This document shows, piece after piece, positions 41,501-51,443 of a stretch of DNA of 64,000 bases (its first letter is position 1; each line of letters begins with the position of its first letter). Origin of the DNA: Ridgeia piscesae. Lineage: Eukaryota; Annelida; Polychaeta; Sabellida; Siboglinidae. The stretch lies in assembly GCA_025642075.2 (NCBI GenBank), contig JAODUO010001364.1, positions 46,001 through 110,000 on the forward strand. Reading direction: 5' to 3'. Made by a program: the position numbers and the translations under genes. The notes beneath the pieces are model-generated. The model was not told the DNA's origin, did no database searches, and was given only the letters and a program-made list of their open reading frames with translations.

Positions 41501-44477
41501 CAGCATCCCAGGCATCCTCCGCCTCCACAGCTGTCTGTCGCACCACCTCAGCGTCTGACTCCTCATACTCCTCACTCTTCCTCCGCTCTGCTAGGTGCCT
41601 AGCAACACACACAGTCGCCTAGCAACATATAATACATGACATAGCAACACACACGTTCAACACACACATTTTTGTAGCAATACAGTCACTTAGCAACGCA
41701 TACACATTTACCTAGCAACATATAATACAGTGACATAGCAACAGACACATTCACCTAGCAACATACACAGTGGAACACTGTCATCTAGCAACACGCATAA
41801 TGGCAAAATAGAGAACTGCTAATTTAATGATTGCAAAAGGTAGATCTTGCAGAGTCCTGAAGACAGTGGAGAGTGGAGTCAGCAGTGCAAGGACACTGCT
41901 CAAGATGAAGAAGAACCAGAAACCGAGGACCAGAATCAGTGCCAGTCTCCCTCAGAAGTATGGACAAACATTTACAGTGAAAGACGTCAACCTCAACTCA
42001 CTTGTGTTCACATTTGCCAGGGCTTTATGCAGGATAAAATTATTGCCAGTCACACATGTAAATGGGTGGACACATGAATGTTAACTGCATAACTAACAAT
42101 ATCTATGGTTTTGGAAGACCTTTTTTGGCTCCTTCATTTTTTACCCGTCCACCCATATTTCTACCCGTCCATATTCGTTGTTACCCGTCCAAATGACAGG
42201 TGGACAAGTCTCTACATAAAGCTATGACATTTGCACTAATTTGCTAAGCATCACACAACATTTAAAAATTTTATGTGAAACTAACTACTCACAGATCCTC
42301 CAAGTGACGCAGCTCATGGTCAGACAGATGACTATACTCCAGCTCGAGTTTCGCCATCAGTTTGCTAAAATCTTCCTCGATCTTGTTCTTGGGTTGTGTG
42401 GTGACAGGGAAGCGCTCCAGGCATACGGCGCTCACAAGTTGCCATTGCTCGGCACAACACTGTCGACTCACATGGAGCCAGCGGTGACATGGAACAGCGC
42501 GTCTTCCTGCAACGAGTCAACTCTTGCTGGAACTGACTCTCTGAATGTGAAAATGTGGTTGAAATGTTCACTACATATAAATTGGGTAGTTATGTTTCTT
42601 TTTCTTCATCCAGGTGCCATGTCTCTTTCAACCATTGGTGATCATGGCCCTCCAAATAACATGTTCATTACGTCTTCTTAGGGCATTATGTAGAACCAAA
42701 TCATTGCCAGTGACACCTGTTTTGGTGGACACATGGATGTTAACTCTTAAGGCAGTTTACAAACTTTAAATGTGTCTGATGACCTAAAATGGACTACAAA
42801 CACACATGTGACACCATTTACACTCACTTTTGAGGCGTAACTGACAATTTCTATGGTTTTGGAAGACCCCTTTTTTGCTCCTTCATTTTTTACCCGTCCA
42901 CCACCCGTCCACAACGGTTTTTACCCGTCCAAATGACAGGTGGACGGGTCTCTGCATAAAGCTACGCTTCTTAGCACTCATCCCACACCATGTTGAGACT
43001 AGTAGTTACACTACTTTTTTTGCTGGTGCCCTCTTGATTTTTACCCTTCAATTTTTCCAATTGTTACTAGATATTCTAACTTTTTCTTTCTCATGAGATA
43101 CCCTATAAATCATGCCTGCCTTGTTCTAATTTTGATAATCACCTTTCTTTAGTAATCGGCTGTCCTAAAAGTGTTCCCTTTCTGTTAATAAAACTCTTAT
43201 CAGTATTTTAAAAACCACATTTCAGATGCTTTGATGTTGTGTTGTGTGTGCTTATTTAATGCCCTGGATTCACAATCATAATATATAGTACTTACCAATG
43301 TAAAACTGTAATATTTGTGTTCTCACTTCAAGTGATATGTTTTTGTTTGTTAAAATGTTTTCATGTTATAGAAAGCTGCCATGGAAGATGGATAAACAAG
43401 TTCTGGGAATAATAGTATAATGACCAGTCCCCCCCCAAATCGCATGAGCTGTTGATCGGTTCTGTGTATGTGAATATTTGCTTCTACATCCCAAATACTG
43501 CATGTAACGTGAGGAGTATGTGGCTGCAATCACCCAAAATGACATCGCGACTGGAGGCCAACCATACTCCTTTCTGACTTGTGCGGAGGGATGAGCCACT
43601 GCCCAGCCCAGCCATGGGTAGTACTACACACTGACAGACTCACACACAGTACAGTGTAGAATAATCAGCACCAGTGACCCGTGTCGCCTGATGCCTTCTT
43701 GTAATCAATCCAATCGCCCTCAAGTGCTTCCAGGCTAACAAATAAGGGCACTTATGCAGAATTCGGACCCACATAAATTTTGCCATTACAACTATATATT
43801 TGCCAAGGTTTCACAATTGATTTTCTTAATTCAATAATTTACCATCATCTTGCGAATATTTATGTTTTATAAACAGCGTGTCTTTGCAGACTTTTGAGGT
43901 CTAAAAGACAGCGCGGTCAGGCATAAACAAACTGTTTATCGCTCATTCCATATGCACGGCGCAATAAAACATTCATCGCTGCGCTTGTGACTGGCACAAA
44001 TCGGAGCACTACTTGGGTTTCAAAATGCAATATCTGTGAAACATAAATATACCTGGGAATACTGATTGATCATGTTTAAAATTAGTTTGTGTGAGGTATC
44101 CAATATAGGCAAATATAGTTATAATGGCAAAACTAAGGTGGGTCCGAATTCTGCATAAGTGTCCAAATAAGCAACGAACGCAGGCAACACGCTACAGAGG
44201 AAAATCAAGGCTGCTCCTCAGTCACCTGTGAACACACTGACATAGCAGTGGTCGATAATACGGTAAATTAACAACTCGACAGTAAATGAGTAATCACGAA
44301 TCATAATTAAAAAGAAGCTTTGAACAATTATTTCAATGGATTTTATTGCAAAATTGTGTATAAAAAGTGTTGCGAACTGACATAAAATTATAGTGAATAA
44401 ATGTTGCATTTACCTAAAATTCGTGATAAAACGCTGGACCTGACAGGCACAACCAGCCTTCGCAAGGGCGCTGCCAT
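38563..44477 (-). CDS. MRPL46: Mitochondrial large ribosomal subunit protein L46 (mL46)
   Basis: Six coding exons on the minus strand: 44477-44414, 42506-42293, 41598-41465, 40865-40723, 39739-39605 and 38715-38563. All have GT-AG borders and the phases close to 843 bp, 280 residues; the human protein is 279. The start MAAPLRRL resembles vertebrate orthologues and is arginine-rich, as expected of a mitochondrial targeting peptide; an upstream ATG (MQFLGG) is in another frame. Diagnostic blocks are WQLVSAVCLERFP, YSHLSDHELRHLED, TEADAKNDLTSVDRKLDKKL, WVMPQ, YMGNAPCGFYKYKFPKK, VFFFKAQL and HMWLTKDELNEY. The C-terminal half is a Nudix-like fold without a catalytic Nudix box, typical of this family. 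It works in the mitoribosome. Introns hold two LINE remnants and several MITEs. It converges on the C12orf56-like gene. Confidence 0.95.
38800..39290 (+). pseudogene. LINE reverse-transcriptase C-terminal remnant
   Basis: The plus frame reads RTFQFLDKPTLLPPYKTMVR and IDCAMAVWHPYKIKHKTALE, then RRATKELPEL, a stop, RGDMIEVYKIIHNIYDHES and RGHKELN. This is the thumb/C-terminal end of a CR1/Jockey-like ORF2. Several stops and missing segments mark it as dead. It lies in intron 5 of MRPL46, antisense to it. Confidence 0.75.
39870..40141 (-). mobile_element. hAT-type MITE (CCCGTCCA family), copy 4
   Basis: Starts CATAGCTTTATGCAGAGACC and ends CATAAAGCCCTG, in MRPL46 intron 4. The flanks AAATGTGT/ACATGTAT look like a decayed 8-bp duplication (6 of 8 match). 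Confidence 0.8.
40221..40532 (-). mobile_element. hAT-type MITE (CCCGTCCA family), copy 5
   Basis: Same orientation as copy 4 and only 79 bp away, with the perfect 8-bp duplication CTTAGTTT on both sides. Hence an independent insertion rather than a tandem copy. Confidence 0.88.
41180..41420 (+). pseudogene. LINE ORF2 extreme 3' remnant
   Basis: Out-of-frame pieces read KTIVWVREKTKVIGRVRKME, NYWTSHIT, KGKQARGSSARW and WNEQIQYWNQ. They resemble the WVREKTKV..KRRRGRPARRWRDE..YWG end seen in many RTE/Jockey-like LINEs. Frameshifted, in intron 3 of MRPL46. Confidence 0.5.
41592..41795. repeat. Degenerate tandem array of CTAGCAAC motifs next to MRPL46 exon 3
   Basis: About nine TAGCAA(C/T) motifs within about 200 bp, separated by ACACA-rich DNA (e.g. 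41614 GTCGCCTAGCAAC, 41685 GTCACTTAGCAAC, 41780 GTCATCTAGCAAC). Several fit the RFX X-box pattern RYYNYY-(1)-RRNRAC. On the coding strand each motif reads GTTGCTAG, which is also the last part of the acceptor used by exon 3 (TTGCTAG|GCACC). Confidence 0.6.
42018..42226 (+). mobile_element. hAT-type MITE (CCCGTCCA family), copy 6, internally deleted
   Basis: Both ends are intact (CAGGGCTTTATGCAGGATAA and CATAAAGCTATG) and flanked by the perfect 8-bp duplication ACATTTGC. About 100 bp of the middle is missing relative to copy 3. MRPL46 intron 2. Confidence 0.88.
42680..42966 (+). mobile_element. hAT-type MITE (CCCGTCCA family), copy 7
   Basis: Nearly full length with a slightly decayed left end (GGGCATTATG). 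Flanked by CTTCTTAG at about 42674 and directly after the right end at 42967. MRPL46 intron 1. Confidence 0.85.
43430..43600 (-). repeat. Dispersed repeat, copy 1 (partner at 54.7 kb)
   Basis: The minus strand reads GTATGGTTGGCCTCC..ATTTTGGGTGATT..TTACATGCAGTATTTGGGATGTAGAAGCAAATATTC. The same order of blocks, diverged, occurs on the plus strand at 54711-54875. Family unknown; it looks like part of a SINE-like or MITE-like element. Confidence 0.5.
43747..44163. mobile_element. 417-bp hAT-like MITE with perfect 8-bp target duplication
   Basis: Inverted termini of about 55 bp (GGCACTTATGCAGAATTCGG against GACACTTATGCAGAATTCGG, continuing through ACCCAC and TTTTGCCATTA). Flanked by CAAATAAG at 43739-43746 and 44164-44171. 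Non-coding. Different from the CCCGTCCA family. MRPL46 intron 1. Confidence 0.85.
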
Positions 44478-44890
44478 TGTTGAAGGTTGCTGATAGTCCA
44501 CCAAGAAACTGCATGTTGCATTCTATGTCCACGTTATTTTTTTTCTTAGATCCGCACCGCTAATACATCTTAATCTCTTGTTCGTGTCAAAGCAGTAAAT
44601 TACGGATAGAGCTAGAAAACACATGCTAAGAATAAGACATAAGTTAATTAGATAATTCGATTCACTTTAAGTAAACATAGAATGTTATACATGAAATCTA
44701 AACGGCTTATAATTTAACGTCCAATTATAATTTAACGTCCTATTACTAATTACGGCCAGTGTCACTGTTTAATGACCCGCAACTTTGTCAATTTGACCGC
44801 ATCCGACGTGTCGTCTCGTACCATCGAAGTTAGCGCAATCCTTCCTGCAGCCAGCTCGCCTTGTCCCCGTCGGTCGCTTGGAACGTTGAT
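44478..44890 (-). promoter_or_regulatory. MRPL46 promoter and 5' leader region
   Basis: Upstream of the MRPL46 start. CpG density rises between about 44790 and 44890 (GACGTGTCGTCTCGTACC, CCCCGTCGGTCGCTTGG). No TATA box is convincing, and no gene on the other strand is obvious. Confidence 0.35.
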
Positions 44891-45356
44891 GGCGCAGTCG
44901 CGCTTACATTTTTCCGGTCGTTAAAAACGTTCCGATTGATGTTTCTGCGCATGCGAAATAAATGTAAAATCATCAATGTCCAGCGAAACAACAAAGCATT
45001 TTCGGTATAAATGCCACGAGCTGTTCGTTACCTTTCTTGTGATGATTACAGTGAAGCGTTAAATGCAATGAAATATTACGCTTTTTATAAATCACTGTCA
45101 CGGATTATAGCGCGCTACAGTCATGTGATTTACGCTTGCTATCACAATATGCCTCAAAACTTGTTTGCCTGGTGTTAATTTGCGACGAATAACTTAGCTG
45201 AGAGGTTATATACATCCTAACGAACAACCCGTAGTATTTATACCATAAATGCTTTGTGTTTTCGCTGCACATTGATGATCTTACATATATCGCGCTTGCG
45301 CTAAAACGTCAATCGGAACTTTTATAACGCCGGGAAAATGTAAGCGCTACAGCGCC
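44891..45356. mobile_element. MITE with inverted repeats of about 145 bp (complete copy)
   Basis: The ends are GGCGCAGTCGCGCTTACATT and, on the opposite strand, GGCGCTGTAGCGCTTACATT. The two arms stay alignable for about 145 bp (GTTCCGATTGA, ATCATCAATGT.CAGCGAAA, AAAGCATTT.GGTATAAAT). The centre holds CTCAGCTAAGTTATTCG and GATAGCAAGCGTAAATCAC on the minus strand. No coding capacity. A partial copy lies at 1611-1900. Confidence 0.8.
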
Positions 45357-45787
45357 AGTGAAATGTCAGTCGTGTGTTCTATGGTGACGCAGGAGTCCGA
45401 TGCTAGGTCTTTGTGCAGCAGAGAATACTGTTCTTGGTCCACGTACGTGTAGAAACCACGACATAACACGTCCATATACTTCGACGTCGTACATTCAACT
45501 GGTTGTCACGCAGAAACAATTCACGTCATGTGACTGCATTTCCGCATCGTTTGAATAGCTAACATGTAAAAATAAAAACTTAAAAGTTGGTCACATTTAA
45601 AACACAACCAACACACACATAATTATATACTTTCGCTTGAATTAAGGCCTTTTCGATGGGCAACGATATTAACTGATAAATTTAATTATTAAAGACTACA
45701 GTCGCACTGACGTCATCACAATGTGTATATGTTTTACGGTTATGTGCAACTCCGATGTCGAGTCGAGACAGTTTCACAGCCGTCAGT

Positions 45788-45788
45788 T

Positions 45789-45870
<82 letters not shown>
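45788..45870. repeat. (TA)n microsatellite
   Basis: About 80 bp of AT alternation, immediately before an inverted duplication. Confidence 0.95.
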
Positions 45871-45871
<1 letters not shown>

Positions 45872-45874
45872 TCT

Positions 45875-46010
45875 GTGGCTTCAGGATGAGTACGCAATGT
45901 AGGCAACTGTCAGTTTAATAAATAATAAAAAAAAATTAAAAATATATATATATATTATTATTATTATTAAACTGACAGTTGCTTACATTGCGTACTCATC
46001 CTGAAGCCAC
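45875..46010. repeat. Near-perfect inverted duplication, 47-bp arms
   Basis: The left arm 45875-45922 (GTGGCTTCAGGATGAGTACG..) and right arm 45964-46010 (..CGTACTCATCCTGAAGCCAC) are reverse complements with one mismatch. An AT-rich loop of about 41 bp separates them. Forms a strong potential hairpin or cruciform at the edge of the gypsy relic. Confidence 0.9.
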
Positions 46011-46031
46011 GGGAAGTGACACACTAGAGAG

Positions 46032-46650
46032 GTGGCCCCCTACACCAACATCAGAGATGAACTTCCTGTGTCGAAGAACGGTCTGATACTTCGCTACCCC
46101 GACGAGAGAGCGTCAGGGCCACCAGAGAGTCCGAAAACAAAGGCTTTGATACGAGAACAATTCTGGTTCGCGGGAGTCGACAAAATGGTGGAAGACAGAT
46201 CAAAGAACTGCCTACCGTGCGAAGCAACATCAATAAAAAAGAGAACTTCTTCAGATGACGTGTATCACCAGACCATGGGAACAATTAAGTCAGTGTTGAG
46301 TCTGTTGACGTCGGAAACAGGCATTACCTCATGGTCCAGGTTGACGATTTCACAAGATATCCAGAAGTAGGAGTACTTTATTCTCTCACAGCAAGAGCAG
46401 TCATCCCAAGGTTAGGGAGTATTTTTGCCAGAGGAATGAATTCGCAAGACGCAGTAGGTTCACACATCGTCGAGTAACGCCACTATGGCCTGAGGCCAAC
46501 GGAGAAGCAGACATAGTTATGAAAACAATAAAGAAACCAATCAAAACAGCAAAGATGGAAACAAGGATTGACCGTATGAAATGTCGGTATTTCTAGCTAG
46601 GGAACTACGGAGCAACACCGCATGTTTCTACGAGGATACCACCAGCAACC
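46032..46650 (+). pseudogene. Ty3/gypsy-type integrase remnant
   Basis: Reads IRDELPVSKNGLILRYPDER, then TKALIREQFWFAGVDKMVED and KNCLPCEAT, which is the zinc-binding HHCC end of a gypsy integrase (upstream histidines lost). After a frame change comes HYLMVQVDDFTRYPEV, the start of the integrase catalytic core, and later an LGNYGATPH-like patch. Several frameshifts and stops. No LTR was identified. Confidence 0.75.
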
Positions 46651-46798
46651 GCAACGACCTGACGGCCAATAAGAACAAGAGTACCTGAAACGTCTAGCCA
46701 CATGAAACTGCAGTGGAAAGACGTGTGAACGACAATGGACAAACTAATCGTTCTGCGGAAGAATGGCAAAAAGTCATTCCAACCGGACACCTATACTA

Positions 46799-47053
46799 TA
46801 CCCAGACAGCATGCAAACGTTAATCTAACATTAATTTAACGTTAGCAGAAACGTTGGTTTAACGTTTATATGTGAACTTTTTTGGGGCGTTATTTTGCTC
46901 GTTTATTTAACGTAGATCTACGTTTAATTTCTAACTAAACAAAAACAACCGAAAACTAACGTTTCGGGAACGTTAGAGATTTAACCGTAACCAAAATCAA
47001 ACGGTTCTAACCAAATGCAAACGTTAATGTAACGTTTGCATGCTATCTGGGTA
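46799..47053. mobile_element. AACGTT-rich palindromic MITE, TA target
   Basis: 255 bp with inverted ends TACCCAGACAGCATGCAAAC and TACCCAGATAGCATGCAAAC (opposite strand), bounded by TA. The interior holds many AACGTT or TTAACGTT motifs on both arms and resembles a foldback. Non-coding. TA flanks are compatible with a Tc1/mariner-like mobiliser. Confidence 0.75.
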
Positions 47054-47503
47054 GTGATGATCGCAAGTCACGGCACAAAGGGGGAACATCGACGATAGCA
47101 GTTTTATGACACGGTGCTTTGTAAAGCGCGAATCTTTGTCTATTCAGACCTACCATTCAGACGTGAGGTAACTTGAAACAAATACATGACGTGCCGGCCC
47201 TTAGACTACGAACGAGAGACGCTACTTGATGTAAGCGTCGTAGGCGTCGGTCGTTTGTTCTACTGGCGGTTCACCGGGCCGGTTGTCCCCAGAGAGCTTT
47301 GAACACAATGGTACTATGATCTAACAGACGGTAAGTATTACTAAGTAAGCATCGTTACACGTTGAAAGGCTTGGCAGAATATGTAACACACTAACACTGA
47401 GCACACATAATGCAGTCGACGGTATATATTTCTGACGATTTTTTTAACACGTCATGAACCACTGAACACACGGTGGGGGCTACGTGGCTGTCACTGTGTA
47501 AAC

Positions 47504-49464
47504 ATGTCAGCGGTACCTCGGCCCAGAGCGCGGCAAGTCAAGACTAGTTCGATCACAGCAAACGGTGGTCACGCGAGATTGTTGGTTCAGCCGATTATTC
47601 TTGCCGCGTTTCACCGCATAGGTGAGAAAGATGTTGAGCTAACCATGTGACCTATCCATCACGTAGCCTGGTTGCCTAGCAAATTATATCAGAAAATCAC
47701 GTGGAATATTTGAACATTCCTAGGTATATGTTTTTTTTGAAAATCGTGCCACAACAATGTTTCTTTATGACAAAAACATAACTCGAAATAATTATTGCAA
47801 GGGTTATAACTGCATTCATGTTTGATATAATTATGTCGATGCTGCAGAGTGGTTCTCGTATATAATCGTTCCTCCATTGTCAGCTGTCGCACATCCCTGC
47901 TTTGAAATGATGCAGCCTGGACATCGTACAAGCACGGATAATCCGGCCACATTTACACCAGCCTGTCAGTGTCTTCCAACAGCACATTTTTCACACTATG
48001 TGGTATAGCCGCCATTTTTGAAATGCTGTAAACGCTACAGGTTTTCATTGGCCAGTTTATTTTTCCCGCTGAGCACATAGCTTACGTCCCACGCATATAG
48101 CTTACGTCTTCGCAAAGCGGAACATATTAAACACGATATATATTTTGCTCACCGCCTCGCGTAGCACAATGTTCACACAAAACGCAGCGCTCACGAGAGC
48201 TATCACCTGAGCCAACACGGCAACAGGCAATCGTGGCTGCTAGCTCAGCTGATAGCTCTTGTGTTAGCTGGTAAAAGTCCTATGCTAACTATATATTATT
48301 TTTTGGTGACCACTTCCACAATATTGTGACTGGAATATGGCCAAACCTCAAAGTATTTACAATGAAATCTAACGAAGTATTGTTTATATAATAGGGCGTG
48401 TAAGTCTCGCGCGCGAAAACGAGGCTGGGGCAGTTGGGGGCAGGAGGACCATATTCTCCATGTTAACATGATATAGGACTTTGTTTTGTTTTTGGTTGTA
48501 ATATTCGAACTGTTCCCAAATAGCGTATTTCAGTTATATTGTCCGAAGGATTATTACAAGCAGAAGCAATGGAACCCTTTGCCGGTGACAATGACCACTG
48601 AAATCGTGAATTTTAATCGATTATTATGGTGGTTGCCATGGCATTAGCGGCAAGTACTTGTGTTTGGCGATCTTGACTAATGATGAAGAGTGCCATTTTT
48701 CACGCAGTACAACGTGTTTGGGGCAAACATAAAAGACACACACGGCCTAAAATCGTGTCTATTATCTGCACTACGTAAATCGCTATATGTCTATGATAGT
48801 GTGGTAAATTCAATATTAAATCAACATTTAAGATAAGAAAGGTATAACACAAGATATTTATGACATGATTTTCCTAGTATTCATCAGTCGGAAGCTACAA
48901 CTGTCATCCATCGTTAGAATATTATTTGTGTGTCCAGTCCCCAATCAGCTCCAGTCGCGCGGAATCTCGTGACCCACTTACACGCCCTATTACGAATACT
49001 GACAATAAACTCAAATGTCCAACATTTGAATCATACCTTAATTAACGTTAAACTCAACCCAAATGTGCGAACGTATCCGCGTTGATAAATTGTAACTGAT
49101 CACTATACTAGCCTAGTTGTTAAAAAAACCTGGATTCTACACTGACAAATTGCATTGTTTCAGTGTCCCAGAAATATAGGCCGCGCTCTCGCATGCAAGA
49201 CGGAAACTTATGACTTCTACCGGATGGCAGGAAGAATTCTTGCGGGGCTACGCATTCGCGGTACAGAACTGTTAATAACATAAACACAAATAAAACATTA
49301 CTCATACATACAATGGCATATAGTTGTAAATAGTAAAATTATCTTTACGATGATATTATATTATTATTATTATATTATAAGTGTTTTCCATTGCTGCAGG
49401 ATGGTATCGAGGGTCCTTGGGAGGCCGGTTCTGGGGCGAACAGGACGATGTTCCTCGTTTATAA
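47504..49464 (+). CDS. Speculative two-exon small gene
   Basis: An ATG (MSAVPRPRARQVKTSSITAN..) opens a 118-bp segment ending at a good donor ATAG|GTGAGA (47621). A good acceptor TTTCCATTGCTGCAG precedes 49400-49464, which in phase reads WYRGSLGGRFWGEQDDVPRL and a stop. The joined frame would be 60 residues, arginine-rich at the front, of unknown family. Another strong donor, CAGACG|GTAAGTATT, lies upstream at 47332 and might end a leader exon. The whole model rests on splice-site shape only and may be chance. Confidence 0.18.
48389..48992. mobile_element. 604-bp MITE with TAATAGGGCGTGTAAGT ends
   Basis: TAATAGGGCGTGTAAGT at the left and its exact reverse complement at the right. CG-rich patches inside each end (CTCGCGCGCG and CGCGCGGAATCTCG). 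No open frame. A duplication at the target is not clear beyond TA. Confidence 0.65.
49120..49305 (-). CDS. Short ORF with signal-peptide-like start, uncertain
   Basis: 61 codons from a true ATG. MSNVLFVFMLLTVLY is hydrophobic like a secretion signal and is followed by ECVAPQEFFLPSGRSHKFPSC. No similarity that I recognise. It may be a first exon of a small secreted protein or a chance ORF. Confidence 0.2.
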   Translation of the reverse strand: MSNVLFVFMLLTVLYRECVAPQEFFLPSGRSHKFPSCMRERGLYFWDTETMQFVSVESRFF

Positions 49465-50629
49465 ATATTGTTTTATATCGCTTTGCTGCGATGTTATTAT
49501 GATGATGAAATTCCCAACGTTCTCCAACATGCATGCATGCGGACGATTTTTTATAAAGTATAAATCTATGAATCACCCCAATGCGTCCTTTAAAACATAC
49601 GCCATCTTTCCGCCCGGTACATGCAAAATTTACGGAGATGTAAGTTCACAGACATGGTTCTACGTACACAGAGAGAACAATTCTTTTAGGATATCGATGA
49701 CAGCATTTACCCGGCTATTTTGTTTCTGCTGTCATTCCGAATGCACAAACTAAAATAACCGTACACGCGAGGCCTCGGTTAATTCAGTAAAACCGCAGGT
49801 ATTGTCACCGCGACTCACAAATAACACTGACATTGCGCCTAATTCAGTGCAAAACGGTAAGCTTAATTTCTTTGCAAGCAAACTACATCCATTGAATAGT
49901 GTTAAGTAGCGGAGCGGCTTCTGGGAATGATCATGACAAGTTGGAACACTTCACCAGATTTGGCACAGTTGTTGTACCTTAAATTACTAAGTACACATTT
50001 AATGAGAGGCAGTTGACCGATTTATAATGTAAGTTAATGTTAGGTCAAAATGGCCACCAAATGAGAAACTACGTACATTGTCTTCTTTTTATCAGAGCAA
50101 TTTCCAGAGGCCACAAACAAAAATCAATGGTTTTCACAGTTGTATAATACGGTGCTCGCAAATAAATATGTCGCTATTACATGGATTTTAATATTTGTAT
50201 TTGCGAAACAATTCTCACCACGAGTCATGTTTCTGTTTCCATGGCATTAGACAATACCAAGTGTATGAAAACACCCCACAAAAATTAAGAGACAAAAACG
50301 TAAACCATTATTGAGACAACGTATGTTATCAGTACTGTTGAATACAGAGAAAGCATGAATAGGGAGCAGTTGATTGATTCATTTACGTGTAATGAGCTAT
50401 CCCTTGTAAATCGACGAGAAAGACGGCAGACGATTTCAGAACACTCGTGCGAATTTACAGTCGGCATATTATGGACAATTGACAATTGTAGTAGATCCAA
50501 TTGCTGGCAATCTGTTGTCATTACGTACTCCAGCATAATGATACGCGTGAACGAGTAGTCATAATGTTTAAATCATAACCAACATTTATTACTTTAACAA
50601 AAGGCTATATGCAGACAATCAGTGCTAAT
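49465..50629. other. Intergenic, no supported gene
   Basis: Short overlapping frames on both strands (for instance around 50285-50560) without recognisable domains. Confidence 0.35.
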
Positions 50630-51150
50630 AAGTAAACCGTGTCTAACACCCTGCAATAAGTAGAATTTATCCAAACACCACACAAGAATGCTATATGAAA
50701 TATTATTAAAATCAACCACATATATACTTATTAATTAATGTCAGAATAAAATACATAGAAAGCAATGAATCTGGGATGAAAACTAAAATGGCATAACGTG
50801 TAGTCATAATCAGTAAACCGCATCTAACCCTGTCAAATGTAGCTTTTAACCAAACACCGCAAAAAAAAGACTTCGTGATATGTATTTGTTTAATTACGTG
50901 TAATCTCAGTAGTTAATGTTAGAATAAAATACACATGGACAAAATTACTTCTTAGAAATTTTATTCAATCTTTGTTTACTCAGATATATTACTACATTTT
51001 TGTTTCCCCTGAAATGTTTAATAATTAATTTATGTGAAATGTAGGTTTTACCCAAACACCACAAAAAAACCTACATGATGCTTTCTTTAAAACAACAACT
51101 ACACATAATGTTGGTAGTTAATAATAAATAAAAATACATAGAAATCAATA
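50630..51150. repeat. Degenerate tandem repeat, about 170-210 bp unit
   Basis: The block order AGTAAACCG..TCTAAC..AAACACC(A/G)CA..TTAATGT(C/T)AGAATAAAATACA recurs at about 50630, 50808 and, more decayed, 51030-51150. Probably an old satellite or a multiplied MITE. Confidence 0.5.
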
Positions 51151-51443
51151 ACACAACTCTGATAACAAATAAAATTGTTTCTGTGTGGTATTGCAACACA
51201 ATGTCAAAACGTAATTCACGGAAAACAAAGACTTAAAATTAACATTGTATTGGAACTATGTTTAGTCCGAAACTCTTCTGATATATTACTATGATTCTAA
51301 ATAAGTGATCACTTTTTATCTAAAATATTTAATAATAAATTTATCCGCTGTAAATAATGTTTTACTTATTCCATGTTCTGCATAATTATAATACTTTGAC
51401 GAATTCAAACATCGGACTTATTTAACTGGAAATATTACTATAG

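Noticed and set aside
42241..42681. 146-codon plus-strand ORF across MRPL46 exon 2
   Set aside because: Shadow of the minus-strand MRPL46 exon. The minus frame matches a known protein and has consistent splice phases.
49391..49753. 120-codon plus-strand ORF (MLQDGIEGPWEAGSG..)
   Set aside because: The apparent start is not ATG, the frame crosses an apparent acceptor at 49399, and there is no recognisable domain. The overlapping third frame is equally plausible.
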